Assembly (NCBI RefSeq): GCF_002434265.1
Contig: NZ_DJJS01000008.1
Span: forward strand, 683,102-747,101
Source of the DNA: Pseudomonas sp. UBA6562
Lineage (GTDB): Bacteria; Pseudomonadota; Gammaproteobacteria; Pseudomonadales; Pseudomonadaceae
Direction: 5' to 3'
DNA length: 64,000 bases
A program made the position numbers and the translations under genes. Below, piece by piece: positions 45,166 through 53,537 of this stretch. Each line of letters begins with the position of its first letter. Positions within the stretch are counted from its first letter, which is position 1. The notes under the pieces were generated by a model. That model made no database searches. It worked only from the letters and a program-made list of their open reading frames with translations, and was not told the origin of the DNA.

Positions 45166-46062
45166 TCAGCGCGGCATCGGTGCGTGCAGGCGATAGCCGA
45201 GCGCGGCGTCGTACAGGTCGGTGCGCCGGTCGCGTTGCAGGTCGTTGAGGCTGTTCCAGATGGGCGCGCTGCGTGCGGCGGTGAGGTCGACGTCGGCGTA
45301 GAGGATGCACTCCTCTTCGGCGCCGGCCACTTCGCCGATGGGCCAGCCGTTGGTGCCGGCGATCAGCGAGCAACCGAGGAAGCGCCCGTCACGCTCGCTG
45401 CCGATGCGGTTGGCGGCGGCGATGTAGAGGTTGTTGACGTGGGCGGCGGTGATGGTCAGGTACGAGGCCATGCAGCGACCGGCCGCGTCGAACAGCGGCG
45501 GCGGCGTCCACACCCAGTTGTTCAGGCTGCAGATGATGTCGGCGCCCTGGGCGGCCATCAGGCGCGGCACTTCGGGGAACCAGATGTCCCAGCAGATCAG
45601 CAGGCCGATGCGGCCGATGGGCGTTTCGAACACCGGGAAGCCCAGGTCGCCTGGGGTGAACCAGAGCTTTTCCTGGTTCCATAGATGTGCCTTGCGATAA
45701 TGACCGAGCAGGCCGTCGGGGCCGAACAGGACGGCGCTGTCGAACAACTTCAGGCCGTCGCGCTCGACGAATCCGGCCGCCAGGTACACGCCATGCTCAC
45801 GGGCCAAGTCCGCCCAGGCACACACACTGCGGCCTTCGCCCAGCGTCTCGGCATGGGCGTAGGCCTCGGCGCGGGACAGGAAGGTGTAGCCGGTGTTGCA
45901 GAGTTCGGGCAACACGATGAGGTTGGCGCCAGCGGCGATCGCTTGGCGCGCCAGGGTCAAGCTGTGTTGGAGGTTGCTCTCGCCGTGTTCGACACCCACT
46001 TGCGGGTCGAACTGGATGACGGCGATACGGACGGGGCTGACAGGGGTGCAGTGGTCGGTCAT
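45166..46062 (-). CDS. Carbon-nitrogen hydrolase (nitrilase superfamily amidase)
   Basis: This 298-residue protein has the nitrilase-superfamily catalytic triad: Glu53 in LPELCNTGY, Lys124 in YRKAHLW and Cys157 in LLICWDIWFPE. The branch includes 5-aminovaleramidase DavA and omega-amidases rather than true nitrilases. It follows an FAD amino-acid monooxygenase gene by 149 bases. In the lysine pathway of P. putida the pair DavB (monooxygenase) and DavA (amidase) makes 5-aminovalerate, and the same logic of amide formation and hydrolysis is likely here. Confidence 0.85.
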   Translation of the reverse strand: MTDHCTPVSPVRIAVIQFDPQVGVEHGESNLQHSLTLARQAIAAGANLIVLPELCNTGYTFLSRAEAYAHAETLGEGRSVCAWADLAREHGVYLAAGFVERDGLKLFDSAVLFGPDGLLGHYRKAHLWNQEKLWFTPGDLGFPVFETPIGRIGLLICWDIWFPEVPRLMAAQGADIICSLNNWVWTPPPLFDAAGRCMASYLTITAAHVNNLYIAAANRIGSERDGRFLGCSLIAGTNGWPIGEVAGAEEECILYADVDLTAARSAPIWNSLNDLQRDRRTDLYDAALGYRLHAPMPR

Positions 46063-46211
46063 TCCGGCTTCCTTTTTTGGGTTTGTTGTGGAAGGCGGCC
46101 AGTACAGCGGGGATGGTCGAGCGCCAACAGTCGGGAAATTCCGAAGGGCTCGAAGGAATAGTCGTACGCGCTTGAAGGAGGCGCCCTACAAGGCACGCCT
46201 CCTGACAAACA

Positions 46212-48146
46212 TCAACGCACTTGGTACTGCGGATAGTGGTCGAGGGTGAAGTCGCCGTTGAAGCGTGCCTGTGTGCGCTGGCACAGGTTGATCACGGCAT
46301 CGATGGCGGTGCGCAGGCAGGGCTCGGTCCAGCCGGCATCGACGGAGAAGGACTCCCCAGCCAGATAGAGCCCGGATTCGCCGCCCAGGTCGCGGTTGTA
46401 TTTCATCAGGCTGACCGCGTCGTAGTAGGTGCCGGCGCGATACAGTTTGGCGCAGCCCAGGGCATTGGCATCGGTGAGCCAGCGCTGTATCCGAATATTA
46501 CTGGTGTCGACATAAGGTGAAATCGGTTCGGCGATATTGGTGCAGCGCAGTAGGATGCGGTCTAGCTCCTTCAGGCATTTTTCGACCAGTTCGCCGTCCT
46601 CGAAACTGGCCAGCTTGCTGGCATCGTCTTCCCAGGTGTAGCTGAGCAGGATGCAGTCTTGCGCGTAGCTGGCGTTGTAGCGATAGGCGTAGACGTCGTG
46701 GACGAAGCTGTCGGTGACCAGGATCTGCGGCAGCTGCGGATGGCGATCGAGAAAGGCTTTGTCCAATCCGGCGTAGACCTTGCAGCTGGTCTCCCAATGC
46801 GCGTGCTTCCAGGCATCGACCACCGAGTACGGCAGCAAAGCCTTGCCGAAGCCTTCGAGGCGCAGGCTTGTCTCGATCAGCCATGACGGCAGGGTCAGGA
46901 TCACACTGTCGAAATCCTGAATGCGCAATTGCGCGCTTTCAGGGGCGCTGTGCTGCCAGCGGTAGCTGACCCGGATGCTACCGTCTTCACGTTTTTGCAA
47001 GGCGACCACCGAACTGTCGGTCAACAGGCCGTCTTGGCGCGCGATGCAGTGTTCGTAGAGGGAAGTGCCTGCCTCGGCGACGTTCATGAACAGCAGGCAT
47101 TCGTCCATTGCCACCAAGCCGACATAACCGGGCGACTGGAACGGCAGCCCTTGGCTGTCGGGCAGCGACTGGGCATGCAGATGGGGTGCCGGCAGTGGCT
47201 GGCCGTGCTCGTCCACGCGCCCATGCACCAGTTGCAGATGGCTGCTGAAACCGAAGATTGCAGTGCGCAAGGGGTACAGGCAGCACACGTCGTAGAACGC
47301 CCCCCAACTGCCGTCGCCAATGCCGATCGAGTAGAAGATCGCCGATTCGTCGGCCGTCATGCCCAACCCACCGAAGTCGCCCGGTTGTTCGGGGTTCAGT
47401 ATGTCCAGCTTGGGCAAGTCCACCAGGTCGCGGAACGACAAGCGGTGATAGCGCTCTACGATGGCCGACCACAATGCGGGCCATTCGGCCGTGCCATACA
47501 TACTGGCCACTTGCACTGCGAAACGCTTGGCGAAGCTCAGCCATTTTTCCTGCACACGCTGCAGTGTCGCGGTAGGCGGCGGTGTGTCGCCCTGGGCATT
47601 GCGCCATATCAACAAAGTAGGATCGCCCTCCCCATCCAACTGCCCTTCGCGCAGATAGATGCCGGTGGCGTTGACCCACGGCGTGCCGGGGTTGGGGAAG
47701 TCGGAAATGCGCAGCTCGAAGAGGTTGGCGTAATACGCCATGAGCGAGCGCCCAGCCTTGGGTGGCTCGCCGGTTCGGTTGAAAAAGGGCATACGCATCG
47801 CGCCCAACTCGAAGGGGGTGCAAGCCTGTGCGGATGCTGACGGCGTGCTGGGCACGGTCAGGTGGCGGCCGCCAACACGCTGCGATTGCTCGAACAGAGT
47901 GACGTGGGTATAGCCGCAGCGCAGCAACTCACGGGCAGCGGTCAAGCCAGTGACGCCGGCACCCACGATGGCGATGCGATGCTCTGACCGCGTTGCCTGG
48001 GCAATGCCGCCAACCTGCTCGATCAGCCGGCGGTAGTCGAAGCACAGATCGGGTGGATTGGGGAATCGCGCGGCCCATGGCAGAGCCGGAGATTCGGGCG
48101 TAATGGCCAGGTCGGCAGGATGGTTATGGGTAGATCCGATGGTCAT
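46212..48146 (-). CDS. FAD-dependent L-amino-acid monooxygenase/oxidase (IaaM/DavB/phenylalanine oxidase family)
   Basis: I chose ATG 48146, with AGGAAG eight bases upstream, giving 644 residues. The FAD-binding GAGVTG is at 62-67, and ELGAMRMP at 113-120 carries the arginine that holds the substrate carboxylate in this family. The C-terminal FAD motif is Y-L-A-G-E-S-F-S. Tryptophan 2-monooxygenase, lysine 2-monooxygenase and the phenylalanine oxidase of Pseudomonas sp. P-501 decarboxylate an amino acid to its amide. The 60-residue N-terminal extension and length fit the larger phenylalanine-oxidase type better than DavB (about 560). The amino acid used is unknown. Confidence 0.82.
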   Translation of the reverse strand: MTIGSTHNHPADLAITPESPALPWAARFPNPPDLCFDYRRLIEQVGGIAQATRSEHRIAIVGAGVTGLTAARELLRCGYTHVTLFEQSQRVGGRHLTVPSTPSASAQACTPFELGAMRMPFFNRTGEPPKAGRSLMAYYANLFELRISDFPNPGTPWVNATGIYLREGQLDGEGDPTLLIWRNAQGDTPPPTATLQRVQEKWLSFAKRFAVQVASMYGTAEWPALWSAIVERYHRLSFRDLVDLPKLDILNPEQPGDFGGLGMTADESAIFYSIGIGDGSWGAFYDVCCLYPLRTAIFGFSSHLQLVHGRVDEHGQPLPAPHLHAQSLPDSQGLPFQSPGYVGLVAMDECLLFMNVAEAGTSLYEHCIARQDGLLTDSSVVALQKREDGSIRVSYRWQHSAPESAQLRIQDFDSVILTLPSWLIETSLRLEGFGKALLPYSVVDAWKHAHWETSCKVYAGLDKAFLDRHPQLPQILVTDSFVHDVYAYRYNASYAQDCILLSYTWEDDASKLASFEDGELVEKCLKELDRILLRCTNIAEPISPYVDTSNIRIQRWLTDANALGCAKLYRAGTYYDAVSLMKYNRDLGGESGLYLAGESFSVDAGWTEPCLRTAIDAVINLCQRTQARFNGDFTLDHYPQYQVR

Positions 48147-48283
48147 GGTCGAGCTTCCTGGGTGAAAGGAAGCGGCAGCCTGAAGCACCGGTTGTAGCGA
48201 AGGTGGCATCCCGCTAACGCAGGTTTGGGGCCTATTTCGCTACTCGCCAATCCACATTCGGGGAACCCTCTGCGCCTTCACCG

Positions 48284-49237
48284 TTACTTAGGCTCGAACA
48301 ACTCCACATCCCGCGCATCCACCCGCTTGGGCAACAGTCCTTCGCGCTGGAACGCATCGGCTATGCGCTGCTGTTCGGCCAGATCCTCCACCCTCACCGA
48401 CTGCACGTCGTAGCTGCGCCGCGCGTTGGCCTGCTGCACGGTGGCGCTGTCCAGGTTGCCCCACAGCGGGCCGAGGATGGCGGCCGCTTCGCCCGGATGG
48501 GCCTTGGTCCAGATGCCGACCTCGCGCAGCGAGCTATACACCTGCTGCAACACCTCGGGATGCGCCTTCGCATAGTCGCTGCCCGCCAGGTAATAGCGCT
48601 GGTAGCTGGCCAGGCCCTTGCCGTCGGCGAGCACGCGGGCCTGCTGCTGGCGTTGCGCGCTGGCGACGTATGGATCCCAGGTGACCCAGGCGTCGACCTT
48701 GCGGTTTTCGAACGCGGCGCGGCCGTCGGCGGGAATGAGGTAGGCCGGGGCGATGTCCTTGAAGCTCAGCCCGGCTTTGGCCAGTGCCTGGATCAGCAGG
48801 TAATGGCTGCCGGCCGCCTTGGTCACGGCGATGCGTTTGCCCTTGAGGTCGGCCAGGGTCTTGAGCGGCGAGTCGGCCGGCACCAGGATCGCCTGAGCCG
48901 TAGGCGACGGCGCCTCGCGGGCGAAATAGGTGAGCTTGGCACCGGCGGCCTGGGTGAACACCGGCACGGTGTCGGCGACATCGGCGGACAGGTCGACGTT
49001 GCCCAGGTTGAGCGCTTCGAGCAGCGGCAGGCCACTGGGGAACTCGTGCCAGCTGACACGGATGCCGTCCGCCTTGAGGCGCTGCTCCAAGGTGCCCTGC
49101 GCCTTGAGCAAAGTCAGCAGCGTGGAGGACTTCTGGTAGCCGATGCGCAGGGTTTGCTCGGCCTGGGCCAGGCCCGGCAGCAGTGCGCCTGCCAGCAAGG
49201 CCAGGCCCCAGCGGCGCAAGGTCGACACGCGGCTCAT
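48284..49237 (-). CDS. SsuA-like periplasmic sulfonate-binding protein
   Basis: A 317-residue aliphatic-sulfonate type binding protein with a signal peptide (cleavage near AQA-E, residue 26). The mature start, TLRIGYQKSSTLLTLLKAQG, is the hallmark of SsuA, and F-P-S-G-L-P-L-L-E-A-L-N-L-G follows. It overlaps the preceding SsuA-like gene by four bases. No permease or ATPase follows, so it must feed a transporter elsewhere. Role in taurine or alkanesulfonate uptake under sulfur starvation is inferred from family. Confidence 0.85.
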   Translation of the reverse strand: MSRVSTLRRWGLALLAGALLPGLAQAEQTLRIGYQKSSTLLTLLKAQGTLEQRLKADGIRVSWHEFPSGLPLLEALNLGNVDLSADVADTVPVFTQAAGAKLTYFAREAPSPTAQAILVPADSPLKTLADLKGKRIAVTKAAGSHYLLIQALAKAGLSFKDIAPAYLIPADGRAAFENRKVDAWVTWDPYVASAQRQQQARVLADGKGLASYQRYYLAGSDYAKAHPEVLQQVYSSLREVGIWTKAHPGEAAAILGPLWGNLDSATVQQANARRSYDVQSVRVEDLAEQQRIADAFQREGLLPKRVDARDVELFEPK

Positions 49238-50199
49238 GGCTGCACCGCCACGTCATCACGGGTTTTCAGGGTGAAGCCGTTGGCGAAGGTGGGCGCTACG
49301 TCGAGGTGCTGGTTCATCAGGCCGTGGGCTTGGTAGAAATCCGCAGTGGCTTGTTGTTCGGCGACGGTAGTGGGGTCGATCACCTGCCAGTGCAGCTGAC
49401 GGCGCTCGAATTGCAGGCGCGCGGCGTTCTCGGGGAAGCCGATGATCGCGGCCAGGGTCTTCGAATAGCTGTCCAGGTTCTTGTTCGCCCACGCTTGGGC
49501 GCCGGCCAAGCGGTTCAGATAGTCCTGCAGCGCCTCGCGTCGTGCAGGGTCGGCCAGCGCCTTATCGGTGGCGGCGAGAAAACTGTTGCCGCTCGACAGC
49601 CCGCGGCCATTGACCAACACCCGGCCCTGGCCGCTGACTTCGGCCAGGGCGGTGTAGGGTTCCCAGGTCGACCAGGCGTCCACCGAGCCGTTGGCCAGAG
49701 CGATCTTGGCGTCCACCGGGCCGAGGAAGCGCAACTCCACGTCCTTCTCGGTCAAGCCGGCCTGGTCCAACGCCTTGAGCGCCAAGTAGTGACCGATCGA
49801 ACCGCGGCCGGTGGCGATGCGCTTGCCTTTGAGGTCGCTGGCGCTGTGCAGCGGCGAATCGGGCCGTACCAGCAAGGCGGTGCCATAGGCATCGGACTTG
49901 TCGACGGCGATGGCCTTGACCGGCGCGCCCGAGGCGAGCACGAACAACAGCGGCGCGTCGCCGATGATGCCGGCGTCGATGGCGCCGGCGTTGAGGGCTT
50001 CGGCCAAGGGCGCGGCGGCCGGAAATTCGGCCCAGCGGATATCGTAGGGTAGGTCTTTCAGGGCCTGGGCGGCTTCCAGCTGGGCGCGCATGTTGCCTTT
50101 CTGGTCGCCGATGCGCAGGGTCAGGCGCTCGCTGGCGGCGGCCTGCCCCGCCAACAGCAGGGCCGAGGCGAGGATCAACAGCTTCGATCGAATGGACAT
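49234..50199 (-). CDS. ABC transporter binding protein of the sulfonate/nitrate type
   Basis: A 321-residue relative of SsuA with a signal peptide (cleavage near AAA-S, residue 23). The mature part starts L-T-L-R-I-G-D-Q-K-G-N and keeps the P-A-A-A-P-L-A-E-A-L-N-A-G ligand loop. It is more divergent from SsuA than its downstream partner, so it may bind another sulfonate or a sulfate ester. The two genes are coupled (ATGA) and diverge from the oxidative operon starting at 50516. Confidence 0.82.
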   Translation of the reverse strand: MSIRSKLLILASALLLAGQAAASERLTLRIGDQKGNMRAQLEAAQALKDLPYDIRWAEFPAAAPLAEALNAGAIDAGIIGDAPLLFVLASGAPVKAIAVDKSDAYGTALLVRPDSPLHSASDLKGKRIATGRGSIGHYLALKALDQAGLTEKDVELRFLGPVDAKIALANGSVDAWSTWEPYTALAEVSGQGRVLVNGRGLSSGNSFLAATDKALADPARREALQDYLNRLAGAQAWANKNLDSYSKTLAAIIGFPENAARLQFERRQLHWQVIDPTTVAEQQATADFYQAHGLMNQHLDVAPTFANGFTLKTRDDVAVQP

Positions 50200-50515
50200 G
50201 ACGCTCCTTGGTAGCAGAATGGACAGCGTGATGCGGCCCTTAAGGAGCGAATGTAGCGAGTTCTTTTAGATAAATTAAATTGATTTTGGGAATAACCTAA
50301 TATGCATTTATATTTTCAACCACCCATCGCTACCGCCACTCGCCAACGTGAAGGAGCAATGGATCACAGCTCCACTTTAAATACCTAAATCGCATAAAAA
50401 ATAAAAATAAGATTCAGAAAACAAATAATTAGCTTAGAACAAAAAAGACTTTTACAGCTTCCATCCAGACGAATACGGTCTTAGCCCACCACCGTCATTC
50501 CAGGGATGCAAGCCC
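50200..50515. promoter_or_regulatory. A+T-rich divergent promoter region of the sulfur-type operons
   Basis: 316 bases between divergent operons, strikingly A+T-rich compared with the window. It holds the minus-strand promoter (GGTTATTCCCAAAATCAATT region, 50265-50290) and, near the plus-strand gene, the element shared with the monooxygenase promoter (listed separately). LysR-type CysB control is plausible for sulfur genes but cannot be shown from sequence alone. Confidence 0.5.
50414..50456 (+). promoter_or_regulatory. Shared promoter element, copy A
   Basis: The core ATAATTAGCTTAGAAC (50425-50440) is identical to the core of copy B at 58823-58838. With flanks, 38 of 43 aligned bases match, with one gap. 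It ends 60 bases before the ATG of the dehydrogenase gene. Confidence 0.7.
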
Positions 50516-51649
50516 ATGACCCACCCCGCCGACAGCGTTCTCGCCGCGCTGACGCAGGCCTTGGCAGCCAACGCCGAACGCTTCGATCGCAGTGCCGAAT
50601 TCCCCCAGGCCAATTTCGACCTGCTGCACCGCCACGGCCTGCTTGGCCTGGTCACACCCACCGTGCTCGGCGGCGGCGGTGCGGACCTCGTCCAGGCACG
50701 GCGGATCGTTAGCGCGGTCGCGCAAGGCGACCCGGCCACTGCGCTGATCCTGGTCATGCAGTACTTGCAGCACGAGCGCTTGCAACACGACCCGCGCTGG
50801 CCCGAGCACCTGCGCCTGCGGGTGGCCGAGGATGCGGTACGCAGCGGCGCCTTGATCAATGCCTTGCGCGTCGAGCCCGACCTCGGCAGCCCGGCCCGCG
50901 GCGGTCTGCCGGCCACCGTGGCGCGGCGCACTGCGGACGGTTGGCGCCTGAACGGACGCAAGCGTTATTGCACCGGTAGCCATGGCCTGAGCTGGCTGCT
51001 GGTGTGGGCGCGCAGCGACGATGCCGACCCCTTGGTGGGCGGTTTTCTGGTGCACCGCGACACGCCCGGCATCCGCATCGTGGAGGATTGGGACCACCTG
51101 GGCATGCGCGCCACGTGCAGCCATGAAATGCGCTTCGACGACGTGCTGATCCCGCTCGACCATGCCGTTGGCGTCAGTCCGGCCAGCGCCCCGCTACCGG
51201 CCTTGGACGAGCGCGCCCAATTGTGGATGGCGGTGTTGCTGCCCTCGGTCTACGACGGTGTGGCCCGTGCCGCGCGCGACTGGCTGGTGGGTTTCCTGCA
51301 CGAGCGTGCGCCCTCCAATCTCGGCACGCCGCTGGCCAGCCTGCCGCGTTTCCAGGACGTGCTCGGGCGCATCGACACCCTGCTGTTCGCCAACCAGAGC
51401 CTGCTCGACAGCGCCGCTGCCGGGCATACCGCCGCCGCCCATGCGGGCCAACTCAAGCAGCTGGTGAGCGCCCAGGCCATCGAGGCCGTGACGCTGGCGG
51501 TGGAAGCGGCCGGCAATCCTGGCCTGTCGCGCCAGCAGGCGCTGGAGCGGCATTACCGCAATGTGCTGTGCGCGCGCATCCATACACCGCAGGACGATGT
51601 CGTCTTCAACCAGGCCGGCCGTCGTGCGCTGGCACGGGAGGTGGCATGA
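50516..51649 (+). CDS. Acyl-CoA dehydrogenase-like flavoprotein (DszC/SfnB type)
   Basis: A 377-residue protein of the acyl-CoA dehydrogenase fold, with N-terminal helical domain, central beta domain (L-I-N-A-L-R-V-E-P-D and R-Y-C-T-G-S-H-G) and C-terminal helices. The usual catalytic Glu region is replaced, and the G-R-K-R-Y-C-T-G-S-x-G segment is typical of the flavin monooxygenase-like branch (DszC, SfnB) that works in sulfur scavenging. Such enzymes use reduced flavin and oxygen to oxidise sulfides or sulfones. It opens the operon that carries the ABC transporter. No flavin reductase gene is in the window. Confidence 0.75.
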   Translation: MTHPADSVLAALTQALAANAERFDRSAEFPQANFDLLHRHGLLGLVTPTVLGGGGADLVQARRIVSAVAQGDPATALILVMQYLQHERLQHDPRWPEHLRLRVAEDAVRSGALINALRVEPDLGSPARGGLPATVARRTADGWRLNGRKRYCTGSHGLSWLLVWARSDDADPLVGGFLVHRDTPGIRIVEDWDHLGMRATCSHEMRFDDVLIPLDHAVGVSPASAPLPALDERAQLWMAVLLPSVYDGVARAARDWLVGFLHERAPSNLGTPLASLPRFQDVLGRIDTLLFANQSLLDSAAAGHTAAAHAGQLKQLVSAQAIEAVTLAVEAAGNPGLSRQQALERHYRNVLCARIHTPQDDVVFNQAGRRALAREVA

Positions 51650-51722
51650 GCCGTTCGCCTCGCGCCTTTGCACTCAACCGTCGTACTCAGCACGCCTCCA
51701 CTTTCGTCACACGGGTATCGCC

Positions 51723-52667
51723 ATGAGCGCTTCGATCATCGCCAGTCAGCTCGACGCGGCGTCCAACCATCAACTGCGCGAGCGCCTACCCGGACATCGG
51801 GTCATCGACCTTCCTCTCGGCCAACTGAGCGTCGACGCCCCCGCCGACGTGTTGATCCTGCGGCCCCACAAACTGCGCGGGCAGCATCTGCAGGGCGCAC
51901 CGGCGGGATGGCCGTGGAGCGTCAAATGGATTCAGTTGCTCTCTTCGGGCATCGACGCCTACCCGCAATGGCTGTTCGAGCACGCGCCCGTCACCAGCGC
52001 CAAGGGCGCCAACGCCGAGCACGTGGCCGAGTTCGCCCTGGCGCTGGTCTTCGCTGCGGCCAAGCAGCTGCCGGGACTGTGGGTCAAGGACGCCGACTGG
52101 CACCTCAGCCCCCTGGCGCCAGTACGCGGCCGGACCCTGGGCATCTTCGGCTTCGGCAGCATCGGCCAGAGCCTGGCGCGCAAGGCCACGGCCCTGGGCA
52201 TGTCGGTACTGGCCCTGAACCGCCCCGGCCAGGCGATCGCCGCGCAATCGGGGGTGACCCAGGCCGCCGACCTCGCCGAACTGTTCGCCGGCAGCGACCA
52301 CCTGGTGCTCGCTGTGCCGTTGACCGCCGCCACCCGTGGCGTGGTCGACCAACAGGTGCTGAGCCATGCGCGTCCGGGCCTGCACTTGATCAACATCGCC
52401 CGCGGCGGGCTGCTCGATCAGCACGCCTTGCTGCATGCACTGGACAGCGGCCTGATCGGTCGCGCCAGCCTGGATGTCAGCGACCCCGAGCCGCTACCCG
52501 ACGGGCATCCGCTGTATCGGCACCCGCGGGTGTTTCTCTCGCCGCATACCTCGGCCCTGTCCGAGGACGGCCATCCGGCCTTTCTCGAAGCCTTCATCGA
52601 CAACTTCAACCGCTACCGCGAGCAGGCGCCTCTGGCCAACCTGGTCGACCTGGCACGCGGCTATTGA
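51723..52667 (+). CDS. D-2-hydroxyacid dehydrogenase family protein
   Basis: A 314-residue NAD(P)-dependent enzyme with the nucleotide motif GFGSIG at 143-148. The catalytic Arg lies in NIARGG, the Glu in SDPEPLP and the His in SPHTSA. The family reduces 2-keto acids or oxidises D-2-hydroxy acids. It sits between a monooxygenase-like gene and a class II aldolase, so it may process the carbon skeleton freed from a sulfur compound, which is inference. Confidence 0.85.
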   Translation: MSASIIASQLDAASNHQLRERLPGHRVIDLPLGQLSVDAPADVLILRPHKLRGQHLQGAPAGWPWSVKWIQLLSSGIDAYPQWLFEHAPVTSAKGANAEHVAEFALALVFAAAKQLPGLWVKDADWHLSPLAPVRGRTLGIFGFGSIGQSLARKATALGMSVLALNRPGQAIAAQSGVTQAADLAELFAGSDHLVLAVPLTAATRGVVDQQVLSHARPGLHLINIARGGLLDQHALLHALDSGLIGRASLDVSDPEPLPDGHPLYRHPRVFLSPHTSALSEDGHPAFLEAFIDNFNRYREQAPLANLVDLARGY

Positions 52668-52686
52668 ACCCTCGGAGCATCCCCCC

Positions 52687-53481
52687 ATGCCTGCATTGTC
52701 CGCCCTGCCCTCCACCCCACCGTCACTGCGCGAGCGGGTCAGCGCCGAAGAGTGGGAGGTGCGCGTCAAACTGGCCGCCGCCTACCGCCTGGCCGCACTG
52801 TTCCGTTGGACCGACCACATCTACACGCACTTCTCCGCCCGCGTCCCGGGGCCCGACGAGCATTTCCTGATCAACGCCTTTGGCCTGATGTTCGACGAGA
52901 TCACCGCCTCCAACCTGGTCAAGGTGGACGTCGACGGCACGGTCATCGACGACCCGCTGGGGCTGGGCATCAACCAGGCCGGTTACGTGATCCACAGCGC
53001 CATCCACCGCGCACGGCCCGACTTGCAGGCCGTGCTGCACACCCACACCCGTGATGGTGCGGCGGTGTCGGCGCAGCGCGAGGGGCTGCTGCCCATCTCG
53101 CAACACGCCCTGGCCTACTACAGCCGCGTGGTCTACCACGCCTACGAAGGCGTGGCCCTGGACCTGGATGAGCAGCAGCGCCTGGTGGCCAACCTGGGCC
53201 AGAGCAACATTCTGATCCTGCGCAACCATGGGTTGCTCACCGCCGGCATCAGCGTGGAGCACGCATTCCGCGAACTGCATGGGCTGGAGCGTGCCTGCAA
53301 CATCCAGGTGGCGGCCCAGGCGGGCGGCAACGACGGTTTGCTGCCTGCCTCGCCAGCGGCCATCGCCAAGGTGCACGAGCAGTCGAAGCGCTTCTCCGAT
53401 GGGCTGGGAGAAGGGATACAGCGGCATTGGGATGCGTTGGTGCGGCAACTGGAGCGTGGCGGCCGCGACTACGCCCAATAG
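52687..53481 (+). CDS. Class II aldolase/adducin family protein
   Basis: This 264-residue protein has the zinc-binding class II aldolase fold: His118 and His120 in V-L-H-T-H-T-R-D-G and a further His181 in R-N-H-G-L-L, with D-H-I-Y-T-H-F-S near 43-50. Relatives include fuculose-phosphate aldolase, ribulose-5-phosphate epimerase, and decarboxylases. The second conserved Glu of the aldolases is not obvious, so a non-sugar reaction is possible. Start ATG 52687 has CGGAG upstream. Confidence 0.8.
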   Translation: MPALSALPSTPPSLRERVSAEEWEVRVKLAAAYRLAALFRWTDHIYTHFSARVPGPDEHFLINAFGLMFDEITASNLVKVDVDGTVIDDPLGLGINQAGYVIHSAIHRARPDLQAVLHTHTRDGAAVSAQREGLLPISQHALAYYSRVVYHAYEGVALDLDEQQRLVANLGQSNILILRNHGLLTAGISVEHAFRELHGLERACNIQVAAQAGGNDGLLPASPAAIAKVHEQSKRFSDGLGEGIQRHWDALVRQLERGGRDYAQ

Positions 53482-53537
53482 AAGCGGCGCCTCTGCCACC
53501 TGCGAACGGCTTTCCCAACTCCAAGGACTGCACACCC

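Noticed and set aside
48147..48209. Upstream start for the FAD monooxygenase (ATG 48209)
   Set aside because: It adds 21 residues without family character and has a poorer ribosome site than ATG 48146.
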